Below are positions 46,083-58,302 of a DNA stretch of 64,000 bases, one piece after another. Every line of letters begins with the position of its first letter. Position 1 is the first letter of the stretch. The stretch comes from Mycobacterium sp. 4858. GTDB taxonomy: Bacteria > Actinomycetota > Actinomycetes > Mycobacteriales > Mycobacteriaceae. Under the pieces are notes generated by a model, which saw only the letters and a list, made by a program, of their open reading frames with translations, had not been told where the DNA came from and searched no databases. A program made the translations under genes and the position numbers. Location: contig NZ_LT968776.1 in the NCBI RefSeq assembly GCF_900240975.1, positions 2,787,092 through 2,851,091 of the forward strand, given 5' to 3'.

Positions 46083-47152
46083 CTCAGCGGGTCGGCGATA
46101 GTCGACTCCGCGAGCTGCGACAGCCCCTCCCGCACGTGGCGGGCCCACATCGCGCCGATGCCCTCCACCGACTGCAGGTCGCCCGCGCTGGCCGCCAGCA
46201 GGCCCTGCAGCGTCCCGAATGACCGGACCAACAGGTCGGAGTGGGCGAACTGCAGCCGCGGAATGCTCGCCAGCGCGCGGTAGCCGCGCGGGCTGACCGC
46301 CGAGTCCTGCGCCTCCGCCGTCGTCGGGTAGCCGAAAACCTTTGCCAGGGCGGTGAGTTCGAGCAACTCGGTGTCCGAGAGGGCGTCGAGCTCGTCGAGG
46401 GTCGCCGTCATCTGCGCCTTGGACAGCGGCTCGGGGCTGGCGTGATAGTCGCGCACGGTCAGCTCCCGCGCGATGTCGTTGCCACCCAGCAGCTCGTCGA
46501 GCTGCAGCCGCAGCTGGCGCCCGTCGGTGCCCAGCTCGACGACGTCGTCGTCGATCACCAGGCCGATGCGCCGGACCAGCTCGAGCCGCTGCACCACGGT
46601 CATCACGTCGCGCAGCGTGACGAAGTCCTCGATCTCGGCGAGCGACAGTTGCCTGCTGACCTCATCGAGCCTGGTCTTGTACCGCTCCAGGGTCGCGATC
46701 GCCTGGTTGGCCCGCGACAGGATGGTCGCCGAATCGGCCACCACGTGGCGTTCCCCGCCCACGTAGACGGTCACGATGTTCATCGAGTGGCTCACCGAGA
46801 TCACCGGGTAACCGGTCTGGATCGCCGCCCGTTCCGCCGAGCGGTGCCGCGTCCCCGATTCGTCGGTGGGTATCGACGGGTCCGGCACCAGCTGCACGTT
46901 GGCGCGCACGATGCGGCTGCCGTCGGTGGACAGCACGACGGCGCCGTCCATCTTCGCCAGCTCCCGCAGCCGGGTCGGCGCGTAGCGGACGTCCAGCGCG
47001 AAGCCGCCGTCACAGATGGCCTCGACGTTCTCGTCGTTGCCGAGGACGATCAGCGCGCCGGTACGGCCACGCAGGATGCGTTCCAGGCCGTCGCGCAGCC
47101 CGGTCCCCGGGGCCAGGCGGGCGACGGTCTCACGCAGTGTCGGACGGGTCAC
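46079..47152 (-). CDS. disA: diadenylate cyclase / DNA-integrity scanning protein DisA
   Basis: A 357-residue c-di-AMP synthase that also contacts branched DNA. The catalytic DAC domain shows DGA at 69-71 and RHR at 102-104 (GTRHRSAER). A helical linker follows, and the C-terminal helix-hairpin-helix region has VEGIGAMWARHVREG. Its GTG overlaps the radA stop (GTGA), the usual arrangement. Confidence 0.95.
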   Translation of the reverse strand: MTRPTLRETVARLAPGTGLRDGLERILRGRTGALIVLGNDENVEAICDGGFALDVRYAPTRLRELAKMDGAVVLSTDGSRIVRANVQLVPDPSIPTDESGTRHRSAERAAIQTGYPVISVSHSMNIVTVYVGGERHVVADSATILSRANQAIATLERYKTRLDEVSRQLSLAEIEDFVTLRDVMTVVQRLELVRRIGLVIDDDVVELGTDGRQLRLQLDELLGGNDIARELTVRDYHASPEPLSKAQMTATLDELDALSDTELLELTALAKVFGYPTTAEAQDSAVSPRGYRALASIPRLQFAHSDLLVRSFGTLQGLLAASAGDLQSVEGIGAMWARHVREGLSQLAESTIADPLS

Positions 47153-48579
47153 AGCGTGTCATTGTGCGGCCCGACCGCGTTATGCGTCCAGCCGCTGCGC
47201 GGCTCGGCGATGGCTTTCATGTGTTGCAGCGCCGCGACAATGGTCGGGGCGCGCAGCGCCCGCATGCCGGCAGGCACTATCTCGCGTCGAGGGTCGTCGC
47301 CGTCCGGGATGAGCGCGATGCTGAATCCCTGGCGCGCGGCCTCGCCCAGCCGCCGCTCCATGCCGCTGACCCGCCTCAGGTCGCCCGCCAGCCCCACCTC
47401 GCCGATCATCACCGCCGTCGTCGGCAACGGCAGTCCGGAGTAGGCCGAGGCCAGCGCGATCGCGACCGCCAGGTCCGACGAGGGATCGGTCAACCGCATG
47501 CCCCCGACGGTGGACAGGTAGATGTCGCTGGCGCCGACGGCCAGCCTGCCGTGTTTCTCCAGCACGGCGCTGATCATCGCGGCGCGCGAGTGGTCGATGC
47601 CGCTGACGGCGCGGCGCGGCGAGCCGCCCCCCGGTGTCGCCAGCAGCGCCTGCACCTCCCCGATGAGCGGCCGCTTGCCGTCCAGCGTCACGGTTATCGC
47701 GGTCCCGGCGACCGGCGCGGGCCGCTGGTCCAGGAAAAGGTTCGACGGGTCGGACACGTCCTCGATCCCGTTGTCGTGCAGCATGAAACAGCCCACCTCG
47801 TCGGCGGCGCCGAACCGGTTCTTGATCCCGCGCACCATCCGCAGCGAACCGTTGCGGTCGCCCTCGAAGTGCAGCACCACGTCGACCAGGTGCTCCAGGG
47901 AGCGGGGGCCGGCGATGGCCCCGTCCTTGGTGACGTGGCCGACCAGGATCAGCGCGATTCCGTTGGCCTTCGCGGCCGCGGTCAGCGCCGCGGTGACCGC
48001 ACGCACCTGCGTGACACCGCCCGCCACGCCGTCGGCCTCCGTCGTGGACATGGTCTGCACCGAGTCCACGATCACCAGCGCGGGCCGCACCGTCGCGATG
48101 TGATCCAGCACCGTGTGCACGTCCGATTCGGCGGCCAGATAGACCTCCTCGGCGCCGCAGCCCATCCGGTCCGCCCGAAGCCGGATCTGGCCGGCGGACT
48201 CCTCACCCGAGATGTACAGCGCACGCCGGCCCGACAGCGCCCAGCGGTGGGCCACCTTGAGCAGCAGCGTCGACTTGCCCACGCCGGGATCGCCCGCCAG
48301 CAGCGTGACCGAACCGGGCACCACCCCGCCGCCGAGCACCCGGTCGAGCTCTGCGACGCCCGTCGAGCGGTGCCGGCTGGCGTTCGGTTCGACCGAGGTG
48401 ATCGGGACCGCACGCGAGGCCGAAGCCGACGCGATCCCCGTGCGCCGGCCGCCGACCGCGGCCAGCACCGGCACCTCGTCGACGGTGCCCCAGGTGCCGC
48501 ACTCCAGGCAGCGGCCCACCCACTTGGCGGTGACGTGCTGGCATTCGGAACAGCGGTATTGGGAGCGCGGATTAGCCAC
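47149..48579 (-). CDS. radA: DNA repair protein RadA/Sms
   Basis: A 476-residue RecA-like helicase. The zinc finger has Cys10, Cys13, Cys24 and Cys27. Walker A is GDPGVGKST at 96-104, and the RadA-specific KNRFG motif lies in the middle. The C-terminal Lon-like domain carries DIYLSTVGGMRLTDPSSDLAVA. It branch-migrates recombination intermediates; in other bacteria DisA and RadA interact, consistent with their coupling here. GTG start at 48579. Confidence 0.95.
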   Translation of the reverse strand: MANPRSQYRCSECQHVTAKWVGRCLECGTWGTVDEVPVLAAVGGRRTGIASASASRAVPITSVEPNASRHRSTGVAELDRVLGGGVVPGSVTLLAGDPGVGKSTLLLKVAHRWALSGRRALYISGEESAGQIRLRADRMGCGAEEVYLAAESDVHTVLDHIATVRPALVIVDSVQTMSTTEADGVAGGVTQVRAVTAALTAAAKANGIALILVGHVTKDGAIAGPRSLEHLVDVVLHFEGDRNGSLRMVRGIKNRFGAADEVGCFMLHDNGIEDVSDPSNLFLDQRPAPVAGTAITVTLDGKRPLIGEVQALLATPGGGSPRRAVSGIDHSRAAMISAVLEKHGRLAVGASDIYLSTVGGMRLTDPSSDLAVAIALASAYSGLPLPTTAVMIGEVGLAGDLRRVSGMERRLGEAARQGFSIALIPDGDDPRREIVPAGMRALRAPTIVAALQHMKAIAEPRSGWTHNAVGPHNDTL

Positions 48580-48638
48580 GCCATGACGGTATCGAGGCGG
48601 TACGACAAAACCCCGCTATGACAGGCGGCTGCGCCCGC

Positions 48639-49205
48639 CTAGCTTTGCTGCGGCGGGGCCAGCCCGGCCGAAACCGGAACCAGCACGGTGGCCTGACCGG
48701 CCTTCTCGAAAGTGAAGGTGAAGTTGTACAGCAGGCCGTTGCTGATCGGCTTGGCGAGCATCACGGTCGCCTTGGCCGAGTTGTTCGAGCCCATGGGCCC
48801 CGGCGGCACCTTCTGGCCCTCCGGCGTACCGATCAGCAGCATCCCGCCGGCGGGCAGCCGGCCGTCTCCGCTCACGGCCACCGCCCCGACGTCGCTGGTG
48901 ATGCTGACCAGCCTGTCCGGCGTGTCGGGCGACTGGTTGATCGCAACCAGCAACAGGTCCACCGCCCGCCCCGGCTGGATGGAGTCGCCGGTCTGCGAGG
49001 CCTGCATGCGGATGTCGCGCAGCGCCACGTTTTTGATCGTGACCTTGTTGCCGTTGATCGCGGGTTCCTGGACGGCCATCTGCGAGACCTGGCCGGCCCC
49101 GCAACCGCTGAGCAGGACGGCGACCACCGCGACGAGGCCGACGAGCGCGGCCCGGAGGGTCGGCGCGGGCAGGCGGAGGGGGAGGCTCATCTCGAAGCGG
49201 TTCAC
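48639..49205 (-). CDS. lpqE: putative lipoprotein LpqE
   Basis: A 188-residue predicted lipoprotein with an N-terminal basic/hydrophobic signal and a lipobox ending LLSGC. The mature part is a compact beta-rich domain without His or Met clusters. The role is unknown. GTG at 49205 is used, but an in-frame ATG five codons on would also preserve the signal. It is divergent from carD with a gap just under 300 bases. Confidence 0.82.
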   Translation of the reverse strand: MNRFEMSLPLRLPAPTLRAALVGLVAVVAVLLSGCGAGQVSQMAVQEPAINGNKVTIKNVALRDIRMQASQTGDSIQPGRAVDLLLVAINQSPDTPDRLVSITSDVGAVAVSGDGRLPAGGMLLIGTPEGQKVPPGPMGSNNSAKATVMLAKPISNGLLYNFTFTFEKAGQATVLVPVSAGLAPPQQS

Positions 49206-49502
49206 TCAATGCCTCCTGCTGGGCCGGTTCGACTGATGCAACTATGCACAGTAGTAGGAAGGTTTCGCGGGCGGTAGCGCGGGGCGCGAGACCAGCCCTG
49301 GAGCCGTTCCGTGTGCTCGCGTGGGCCCGCGTGGGGGCCGGTCTCGGGGCCGGGTGAGCGCATTGGTAATGTGCGTCACTGCACGTTCTGCTCCCCGTGT
49401 CAACCCCTAATCTGCGCGTGTTGTGCCCCTGACCTGCATCGTTGCTCCTCGCGCGATTGGGCGGCCGTGTTAGACTGAAGTAACGAAAGGGGCTCGAATC
49501 AG
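49206..49502 (+). promoter_or_regulatory. lpqE-carD divergent control region
   Basis: There is no gene here. TAGACT at 49471-49476 is a good -10 for carD, with the start about 26 bases downstream and AAAGGGG as ribosome site. No convincing -35 is seen. The upstream part must also hold the lpqE promoter. Confidence 0.5.
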
Positions 49503-49991
49503 ATGATCTTCAAGGTCGGCGACACCGTTGTTTACCCACATCACGGTGCTGCGTTAGTCGAGGCGATTGAAACCCGCACCATCAAAGGGGAACAAAAGGA
49601 ATATCTCGTCTTGAAGGTGGCGCAGGGAGACCTGACCGTTCGAGTTCCCGCGGACAACGCCGAGTACGTCGGCGTCCGCGACGTCGTCGGCCAGGAAGGC
49701 CTCGACAAGGTGTTCCAGGTGTTGCGGGCTCCGCACACCGAAGAGCCGACCAACTGGTCGCGCCGCTACAAGGCCAACCTGGAAAAGCTGGCCTCCGGCG
49801 ATGTGAACAAGGTGGCCGAGGTGGTGCGCGACCTGTGGCGTCGCGACCAGGAACGCGGTCTGTCCGCCGGCGAGAAGCGCATGCTGGCCAAGGCGCGTCA
49901 GATCCTGGTCGGTGAATTGGCCCTCGCCGAAAGCACGGACGACGCCAAGGCGGAAACCATTCTCGACGAGGTTCTGGCCGCCGCTTCCTGA
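49503..49991 (+). CDS. carD: RNA polymerase-binding transcription factor CarD
   Basis: A 162-residue essential mycobacterial factor that stabilises open promoter complexes. The N-terminal RNA-polymerase-interacting Tudor-like domain (IFKVGDTVVYPHHGAA) contacts the beta subunit, and the helical C-terminal domain contains the wedge Trp in EEPTNWSRRYKAN. Upstream of ispD by 16 bases, as in related genomes. Confidence 0.97.
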   Translation: MIFKVGDTVVYPHHGAALVEAIETRTIKGEQKEYLVLKVAQGDLTVRVPADNAEYVGVRDVVGQEGLDKVFQVLRAPHTEEPTNWSRRYKANLEKLASGDVNKVAEVVRDLWRRDQERGLSAGEKRMLAKARQILVGELALAESTDDAKAETILDEVLAAAS

Positions 49992-50007
49992 AGGCTCTGA
50001 CGCTTCG

Positions 50008-50694
50008 GTGGTCACGGGGACGGTCTCCTCGGGCGCGGTCGTCGCAGTCGTCCCGGCCGCAGGTTCGGGTGAGCGATTGGGCGCCGGCATCCCGAAGGCA
50101 TTCTGTGAGGTCGACGGGCGCTCCCTGCTGGACCGGTCCGTCGGCGGTTTGCTCGAATCCGGAGTCGTCGACCACGTCGTGGTGGCGGTGCCGGAGGCGC
50201 GGGTCGATGAGGCCAAGCGGGCACTGGGCGAGCGGGCGACCGTCGTCGCCGGGGGAGCCGACCGAACCACGTCGGTGAGCCTTGCGCTGGCGGCCCTCGC
50301 CGGTGCACCCGACTTCGTCCTGGTGCACGACGCCGCCCGCGCCCTGACACCCCCCGAGCTGATCGTGCGCGTGGTGGACGCGCTGCGGGCCGGGCACGCC
50401 GCCGTCGTGCCGGCGCTGCCGCTGCATGACACCATCAAGGCCGTGGACGCCAACGGGGTGGTCCTGGGCACGCCCGAGCGGGCCGGCCTGCGCGCCGTGC
50501 AGACGCCGCAAGGCTTCGCGCGCGACCTGCTGTTGCGGGCCTACCAGCGGGCCGGCACCGCCGATTTCACCGACGACGCGTCGCTGGTCGAGCACGTCGG
50601 CGGCCAGGTCCAGGTGGTCGAGGGCGACCCACTGGCGTTCAAGATCACCACCCAGCTCGACCTGTTACTGGCCGAAGCGGTCGTACGCCGGTGA
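50008..50694 (+). CDS. ispD: 2-C-methyl-D-erythritol 4-phosphate cytidylyltransferase
   Basis: A 228-residue MEP-pathway enzyme joining CTP to methylerythritol phosphate. The nucleotide loop VPAAGSGERLGAGIPKAF is near the N-terminus; VLVHDAARAL, DTIKAV and QTPQGF follow. GTG at 50008 is selected by comparison with family N-termini. The stop overlaps ispF (GTGA). Confidence 0.93.
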   Translation: MVTGTVSSGAVVAVVPAAGSGERLGAGIPKAFCEVDGRSLLDRSVGGLLESGVVDHVVVAVPEARVDEAKRALGERATVVAGGADRTTSVSLALAALAGAPDFVLVHDAARALTPPELIVRVVDALRAGHAAVVPALPLHDTIKAVDANGVVLGTPERAGLRAVQTPQGFARDLLLRAYQRAGTADFTDDASLVEHVGGQVQVVEGDPLAFKITTQLDLLLAEAVVRR

Positions 50695-51173
50695 GCGAGC
50701 TCCTGCCCCGGGTCGGGCTGGGCGTCGACGTTCACCCGGTCGAACCGGGGCGGCCGTGCTGGCTGGTCGGCCTGCTGTTCCCCGGCGCCGACGGGTGCGC
50801 CGGTCACTCCGACGGCGACGTGGGGGCGCACGCGCTGTGCGACGCCCTGTTGTCGGCCGCGGGGCTGGGCGACATCGGCGCGGTGTTCGGGGTCGACGCC
50901 CCGCGCTGGAAGGGCGTCAGCGGCGCCGACATGCTGCGCCACGTCGTCGGCCTGGTGGCGGGTGACGGCTTTCGGGTCGGGAACGCCGCGGTGCAGTTGG
51001 TCGGCAACGAGCCGAGGGTCGGCCCGCGCCGGGCCGAGGCGCAACGCGTGCTCTCGGAGTTGCTGGGCGCTCCGGTGTCCGTGTCGGCGACGACGACCGA
51101 CGGGCTGGGGCTGACCGGTCGCGGCGAGGGCCGCGCCGCCATCGCCACCGCATTGGTGATCCCCGTCGGCTAA
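50691..51173 (+). CDS. ispF: 2-C-methyl-D-erythritol 2,4-cyclodiphosphate synthase
   Basis: A 160-residue trimeric MEP-pathway enzyme. Zinc ligands are in GVDVHPV (Asp, His) and the His of HSDGDVGAHALCDAL; TTDGLGLTGRGEG closes the substrate site. It is translationally coupled to ispD. Confidence 0.95.
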   Translation: MSELLPRVGLGVDVHPVEPGRPCWLVGLLFPGADGCAGHSDGDVGAHALCDALLSAAGLGDIGAVFGVDAPRWKGVSGADMLRHVVGLVAGDGFRVGNAAVQLVGNEPRVGPRRAEAQRVLSELLGAPVSVSATTTDGLGLTGRGEGRAAIATALVIPVG

Positions 51174-51223
51174 GGCCCGCGCAGCGCCGGGCAACTCGGA
51201 ACCACCCGGTAAGCTGGCACGTC

Positions 51224-52642
<1,419 letters not shown>

Positions 52643-53575
52643 ATGGCCGGCAACTCGAAGCGCCGCGGGGCAGTACGCAAGGCGGGCACCAAGAAGGGGG
52701 CGACCGTGGGTTCGGGCGGCCAGCGCCGCCGCGCGCTGGAGGGGCGCGGTCCCACGCCGCCGGCGCACCTGCGTCCCAGCCATCCCGCCGCCAAGCGCGC
52801 CCAGTCGCAGCCACGCCGGCCCGCCAAGCGGACCACCGACGAGACGGAGACCGTGCTCGGCCGCAACCCCGTGCTGGAATGCCTGCGTGCCGGTGTCCCC
52901 GCGACCGCGTTGTACGTGGCCCTGGGCATCGAGGCCGACGAGCGGGTCACCGAATGCGTTGCCCGCGCGGCGGATTCGGGCATCTCCATCCTCGAGGTGC
53001 CGCGTGCCGACCTGGACCGGATGACCGCCAACCACCTGCATCAGGGCATCGCGTTGCAGGTGCCGCCGTACAACTACGCCCATCCCGACGATCTGCTGGC
53101 GACGGCGATGAGCTCGCCGCCCGCGCTGTTGGTGGCGTTGGACAACATCTCCGATCCCCGCAACCTGGGTGCGATCGTGCGTTCGGTCGCGGCGTTCGGC
53201 GGCCACGGTGTGCTGATCCCGCAGCGACGGTCGGCGTCGGTGACGGCGGTGGCCTGGCGCACCAGCGCCGGCGCCGCGGCCCGCATCCCGGTCGCGAGGG
53301 CCACCAATCTCACCCGGACCCTGAAGGATTGGGCCGACCGCGGGATCCGGGTGATCGGCCTGGACGCCGACGGCGACACGGTGGTCGACGACGTGGACGG
53401 CGCCGACCCGCTGGTGGTGGTCGTCGGGTCCGAAGGCAAGGGGCTGTCGCGTCTGGTGCGGCAGAACTGCGACGAGGTGGTGTCCATCCCGATGGCCGGG
53501 CACGCCGAATCGCTGAACGCCTCGGTGGCCGCCGGGGTGGTGCTCGCCGAGATCGCCCGCCAACGCAGGGTTTGA
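52643..53575 (+). CDS. rlmB: SPOUT-family 23S rRNA 2'-O-methyltransferase (RlmB/TrmH type)
   Basis: A 310-residue protein. The first 65 residues are basic and disordered-looking, a mycobacterial extension, followed by the substrate-binding domain (LGRNPVLECLRAG). The SPOUT knot follows with NISDPRNLGAIVRSVAAFG, VVVGSEGKGLSRLV and IPMAGHAESLNASVAAGV. It methylates a ribose in rRNA or tRNA using AdoMet; the exact site is not shown here. ATG directly follows the cysS stop. Confidence 0.9.
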   Translation: MAGNSKRRGAVRKAGTKKGATVGSGGQRRRALEGRGPTPPAHLRPSHPAAKRAQSQPRRPAKRTTDETETVLGRNPVLECLRAGVPATALYVALGIEADERVTECVARAADSGISILEVPRADLDRMTANHLHQGIALQVPPYNYAHPDDLLATAMSSPPALLVALDNISDPRNLGAIVRSVAAFGGHGVLIPQRRSASVTAVAWRTSAGAAARIPVARATNLTRTLKDWADRGIRVIGLDADGDTVVDDVDGADPLVVVVGSEGKGLSRLVRQNCDEVVSIPMAGHAESLNASVAAGVVLAEIARQRRV

Positions 53576-53580
53576 CTCCG

Positions 53581-54557
53581 GTGCGCCGCCGGCTCGCGCG
53601 CCTGGGCGCCGTGCTGCTGACGCTGGCGCTGATCGTGCCGCAGCCGGCGGCGCCGGCGCAACCACCCGGCTTCGACCTGCAGGCGCATCGCGGCGGACGC
53701 GGGGAGACCACCGAGGAGTCGTTGCGGGCGTTCGCGAAATCAATCGAATTGGGTGTCAGCACACTGGAACTCGACATCAACATCACCAGAGACGGGCAAC
53801 CGCTGGTCTGGCACGATCCGACGATCGACGCCGATAAATGCTCGGACACGGGACCCGCGTTCGCCGGTGACCCGCAGTATCCCTACGTCGGCAAGCTCGT
53901 GCACGAGCTCACCCTGGCACAGGTCCGCACGCTCGACTGCGGGCGGCGGCTGGCGGAGTTCCCCGATGCCGAGGTGGTGCGGGGCAACAAGATAGCCATC
54001 CTGTCGGAGGTGTTCGCCCTCGCCGATTCTTACCGCGCCGCCGTGCGCTACAACATCGAGACGAAAGTGGCGGCCGACCACCCCGGCACGTCGGCAGATC
54101 CTCAGCAGTTCGTCGACGTGATACTGGCGGCGGTCAGGTCGGCCGGCAAGGTCGGCCGGGTGGAGATACAGAGCTTCGACTGGCGCACCCTGCCGTTGGT
54201 TCACCGGGACGAGCCGTCAATTCCGTTGGTGGCGTTGTACAACCAGGAAACCTGGGCGCCGGATTCGCCATGGCTGGCCGGGGAGAACGCCACGGCCATC
54301 GGCGACCCGATGATCGGGGCGAAGCTGGTGGGCGCCGACATCGTCTCGCCCGACTACCGGCTCGTCACCGGCAAACCCGACGTTGACCGCGCGCATGCGC
54401 TGGGGCTGCAGGTGATCCCGTGGACCGTCAACGACGCGGCCGGCATGCACGAACAGATCGCCGACGGGGTCGACGGACTGATCACCGACTTCCCGACGCT
54501 GCTGCGCGGCGTGCTGGCCGAACTCGGGATGCCGCTGCCGCCGGCCTACCACCGCGG

Positions 54558-54561
<4 letters not shown>
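53581..54561 (+). CDS. secreted glycerophosphodiester phosphodiesterase family protein
   Basis: A 326-residue GDPD TIM-barrel protein with an N-terminal signal peptide cut near PAAPAQ. QAHRGGRGETTEESLRAF carries the first catalytic His and Glu-binding loop, and TLELDINITRDGQPLVWHDPT carries the metal ligands and second His. It probably hydrolyses glycerophosphodiesters outside the membrane. The GTG start lies 5 bases after rlmB. The 3' end overlaps the convergent transporter gene by 4 bases. Confidence 0.85.
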
Positions 54562-55799
<1,238 letters not shown>

Positions 55800-55814
55800 T
55801 GTCTTAAGGCCGCT

Positions 55815-56732
55815 TCACGCCCAGGGGTCCTCGCGCCGCCACACCGTCGGCAGGTGCAGCGCGACACCGTCCTGGGTGGCCAGCTCGTCGAGGATGCGGA
55901 TGGACACATCCAGGTCGTCGCCCGCATAGGGCAACGCCCGCAGCGGTTTCGACAGGGGCCGGAAGAAGTCGTCCCAGTGAATGAGGATCACCCGGCGCGC
56001 CCCCACCGCCCGCACGGTCTCGGTCCAGTAGTCGATCAGGTAGGACCGCGGCCGCAGCCCGAGCTGCCCGACGGACAGGTAGACCGCGTCGGCGCGGTGG
56101 CCGGCCAGCGCGCCCTCGACGAAACCGGCGCTGCCCTGGATCAGCAGGCGCCGGCCCGACGGCCGGTGGTGCACCAGCGCCGACCAGGCCTCACCGCAGC
56201 GGTAGGCGGCGGCCTTGACCGGCGGGGTCACCGGCGCGTCGATCGTGCCGGGGAACCGGTCCGGCGGGCAGTGATGGGACTCCACCAGCGTCACGTCATA
56301 GGCGCCCAACGCGATCGGCTCGCCGCCGACGGCGACAACGAGTCGGTCCTCGGGCAGCCCGTGTCCGCGCCCGACGTTGGCCGCCGAGCGGCCGCCGACC
56401 AGCCGCGCGCCGGTGCGCTCGGCCACCAGCGCCGAATCCAGCACATGGTCGATGTGGGTGTGCACCGGGATCACGGCCTCCAGCCGGGACACCTTGGCCC
56501 GCGCCAGGCAACCGTCCACGCGGGCCGGCGACGGCGCCACCGTGCCGGCCGCCACCCGGGCCAGGCCGGGCCGGGAGAAGTAGCCGTCGGTCAGCAGCGC
56601 CGACGAACCGTCGTCGATGAGCAGCGTCGCCACGCCCATCCACATCACCGACAGGGACCCCGGTTCGGCGGCGGGCGCGTCGAACCGATCCGTATACCGC
56701 CCGATGTCGGGCCGGCCGAGTTTGAGCCGCAT
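55815..56732 (-). CDS. metallo-beta-lactamase-fold hydrolase (Rv3577-like)
   Basis: A 305-residue protein with the MBL metal motif as PVHTHIDHVLDSALV and a later His in LVESHHCPPDRFPG and LIHWDDFF. This matches the L-ascorbate-lactonase-like or UlaG-like branch. The substrate is unknown. Its ATG overlaps the pxpA stop by one base (TGATG). Confidence 0.85.
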   Translation of the reverse strand: MRLKLGRPDIGRYTDRFDAPAAEPGSLSVMWMGVATLLIDDGSSALLTDGYFSRPGLARVAAGTVAPSPARVDGCLARAKVSRLEAVIPVHTHIDHVLDSALVAERTGARLVGGRSAANVGRGHGLPEDRLVVAVGGEPIALGAYDVTLVESHHCPPDRFPGTIDAPVTPPVKAAAYRCGEAWSALVHHRPSGRRLLIQGSAGFVEGALAGHRADAVYLSVGQLGLRPRSYLIDYWTETVRAVGARRVILIHWDDFFRPLSKPLRALPYAGDDLDVSIRILDELATQDGVALHLPTVWRREDPWA

Positions 56733-57490
56733 CAGCCGAACGCCCCGATCTCGACACCGGCGGCCGTAAGCCCATCGCGCACGGCGGTGGCGATCTGCAC
56801 CGCGCCGGGCGAATCACCATGCACGCAAACCGATTCCACGTCGACCGCGATGGGCGTGCCGTCGGCGGCGGTGACCCGGCCCGAGGTCACCATGCCCACC
56901 ACGCGCTCGGCGATCGCCGCCGGGTCGTGCAGGACCGCGCCGGGTTCGCGGCGGGACACCAACTGGCCGTCCGCCCGGTAGGCGCGATCGGCGAAGGCCT
57001 CGGCCACCGTGCGCAGGCCGCGGCGCGCGGCCTCCCCGAAAAACGCCGAGCCCGCCAGGCCCAGCACCGGCAGCGCCGGGTCCACCATCCGCACCGCGTC
57101 GGCGACCGCGGCAGCCTGTTCGCGGTGGGTCACGATCGTGTTGTACAGCGCGCCATGTGGTTTGACATAGGACACCGCGGAACCCGACGCGCGCGCGATC
57201 GCCTGCAGCGCGCCGATCTGATACACCACGTCGGCGGCGAGGTCGTCGGCGTCGACGTCGATGAAGCGCCTGCCGAACCCGGCCAGGTCGCGATAGCTCA
57301 CCTGCGCCCCGATCCGTACACCGCGCTCGGCGGCCGACCGGCAGACCCGCAACAGGCCGGCGGGATCCCCGGCATGGAATCCGCACGCCACGTTGGCGCT
57401 GGTGACGATCCGCAGCATGGCGTCGTCATCGCCGAGGCGCCAGACGCCGAATCCCTCGCCCAGGTCGGCGTTGAGGTCGATGCGGGCCAC
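56732..57490 (-). CDS. pxpA: 5-oxoprolinase subunit A (LamB/YcsF family)
   Basis: A 252-residue protein with the family signatures IDLNADLGEGFG at the N-terminus, NVACGFHAGDPAGL and VKPHGALYN. With PxpB and PxpC it forms an ATP-dependent 5-oxoprolinase. Neither partner is in this window. GTG start at 57490. It is coupled to the MBL-fold gene downstream. Confidence 0.9.
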   Translation of the reverse strand: MARIDLNADLGEGFGVWRLGDDDAMLRIVTSANVACGFHAGDPAGLLRVCRSAAERGVRIGAQVSYRDLAGFGRRFIDVDADDLAADVVYQIGALQAIARASGSAVSYVKPHGALYNTIVTHREQAAAVADAVRMVDPALPVLGLAGSAFFGEAARRGLRTVAEAFADRAYRADGQLVSRREPGAVLHDPAAIAERVVGMVTSGRVTAADGTPIAVDVESVCVHGDSPGAVQIATAVRDGLTAAGVEIGAFG

Positions 57491-57551
57491 CCGCCCAGCT
57501 TATGGGGCGGCGCCGGCGCCATCCTTCAGAGGCGGTCGTCTTCCCCGGCCG

Positions 57552-58262
57552 CTACCGGTAGACGACCGCGGCCGCGATCTGTTGGGCGAGGTCGACCGCG
57601 GACGAACCGGGCAGGAAGGAGCCGCACGCGGCCACGTCGATGACGACGTTGTTGCGCACGGTCAGCGCGCGCTGGCACCGCCAGCCGTCCGGACTGCCTT
57701 CCTGCTCTTCGGACGTGCTGAGCGTCCCGCCGACCTGGTGGGAATCGGCCACCGCCCAGGCGATCTCGGGCTGGCCCGGGGGATGGTCGATGAACCGGCG
57801 ATTGGCGCAGGCGGCCCATCTCCGGACCGAGGCCCCGTAGAACGCGTTGGCCTGGCGGGCCGCGGGGTAGGCGATCACGGCCTGGTTGACGGAGTCGTTG
57901 CGCACCTTGGGGTCGTCGAAGCTGTCGTCCAGTCGCTCGCCACGCACCGCGGTCCAGCCGGTGTCGGCATAGACGGCCCGCTGGGCGGGCCCGGCCACCG
58001 CCAAGCAGCTCTGGTCGCTGAACGTCTGGCTGGAGTCCCACATCTCCTGCGTGCGATACCGGATCCGCATTCCCGCACCCAGGATGTCGTTGATCTTCCT
58101 GTCGTCGAGCAGCAGCCCGTCCAGGGCGGTGACGGCCACCGGGGCCTGCGTCAGCGGACCGCGGGTGTCCGCGGGCGCGGCGCTACCGCCCACGACGGTG
58201 GTGCAGCCGGCCGTGAGGGCACACACCGCCGCCTGCAGGAGGATCGGGAACTGCCTACGCAC
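57552..58262 (-). CDS. lppH: LppH-like lipoprotein with PknH-type sensor domain
   Basis: A 236-residue predicted lipoprotein. A short basic signal and the lipobox LTAGC are followed by a PknH-extracellular-like domain with the expected cysteines (SDQSCLAVAGPAQ, WAACANRRF, GWRCQRALT, DVAACGSFL). It is extracytoplasmic and its ligand is unknown. GTG start at 58262. It lies between pxpA and the ABC transporter genes on the same strand. Confidence 0.85.
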   Translation of the reverse strand: MRRQFPILLQAAVCALTAGCTTVVGGSAAPADTRGPLTQAPVAVTALDGLLLDDRKINDILGAGMRIRYRTQEMWDSSQTFSDQSCLAVAGPAQRAVYADTGWTAVRGERLDDSFDDPKVRNDSVNQAVIAYPAARQANAFYGASVRRWAACANRRFIDHPPGQPEIAWAVADSHQVGGTLSTSEEQEGSPDGWRCQRALTVRNNVVIDVAACGSFLPGSSAVDLAQQIAAAVVYR

Positions 58263-58302
58263 CAGAGCCTTTCGGACGCGGGGCCCGTCTGTGCCGACAA
58301 GC

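Noticed and set aside
49470..49502. tRNA-like GGTTCGA / CTCGAATC fragments before carD
   Set aside because: No acceptor or anticodon stem can be folded; the sequence is the carD promoter and leader. No tRNA was found elsewhere in the window.
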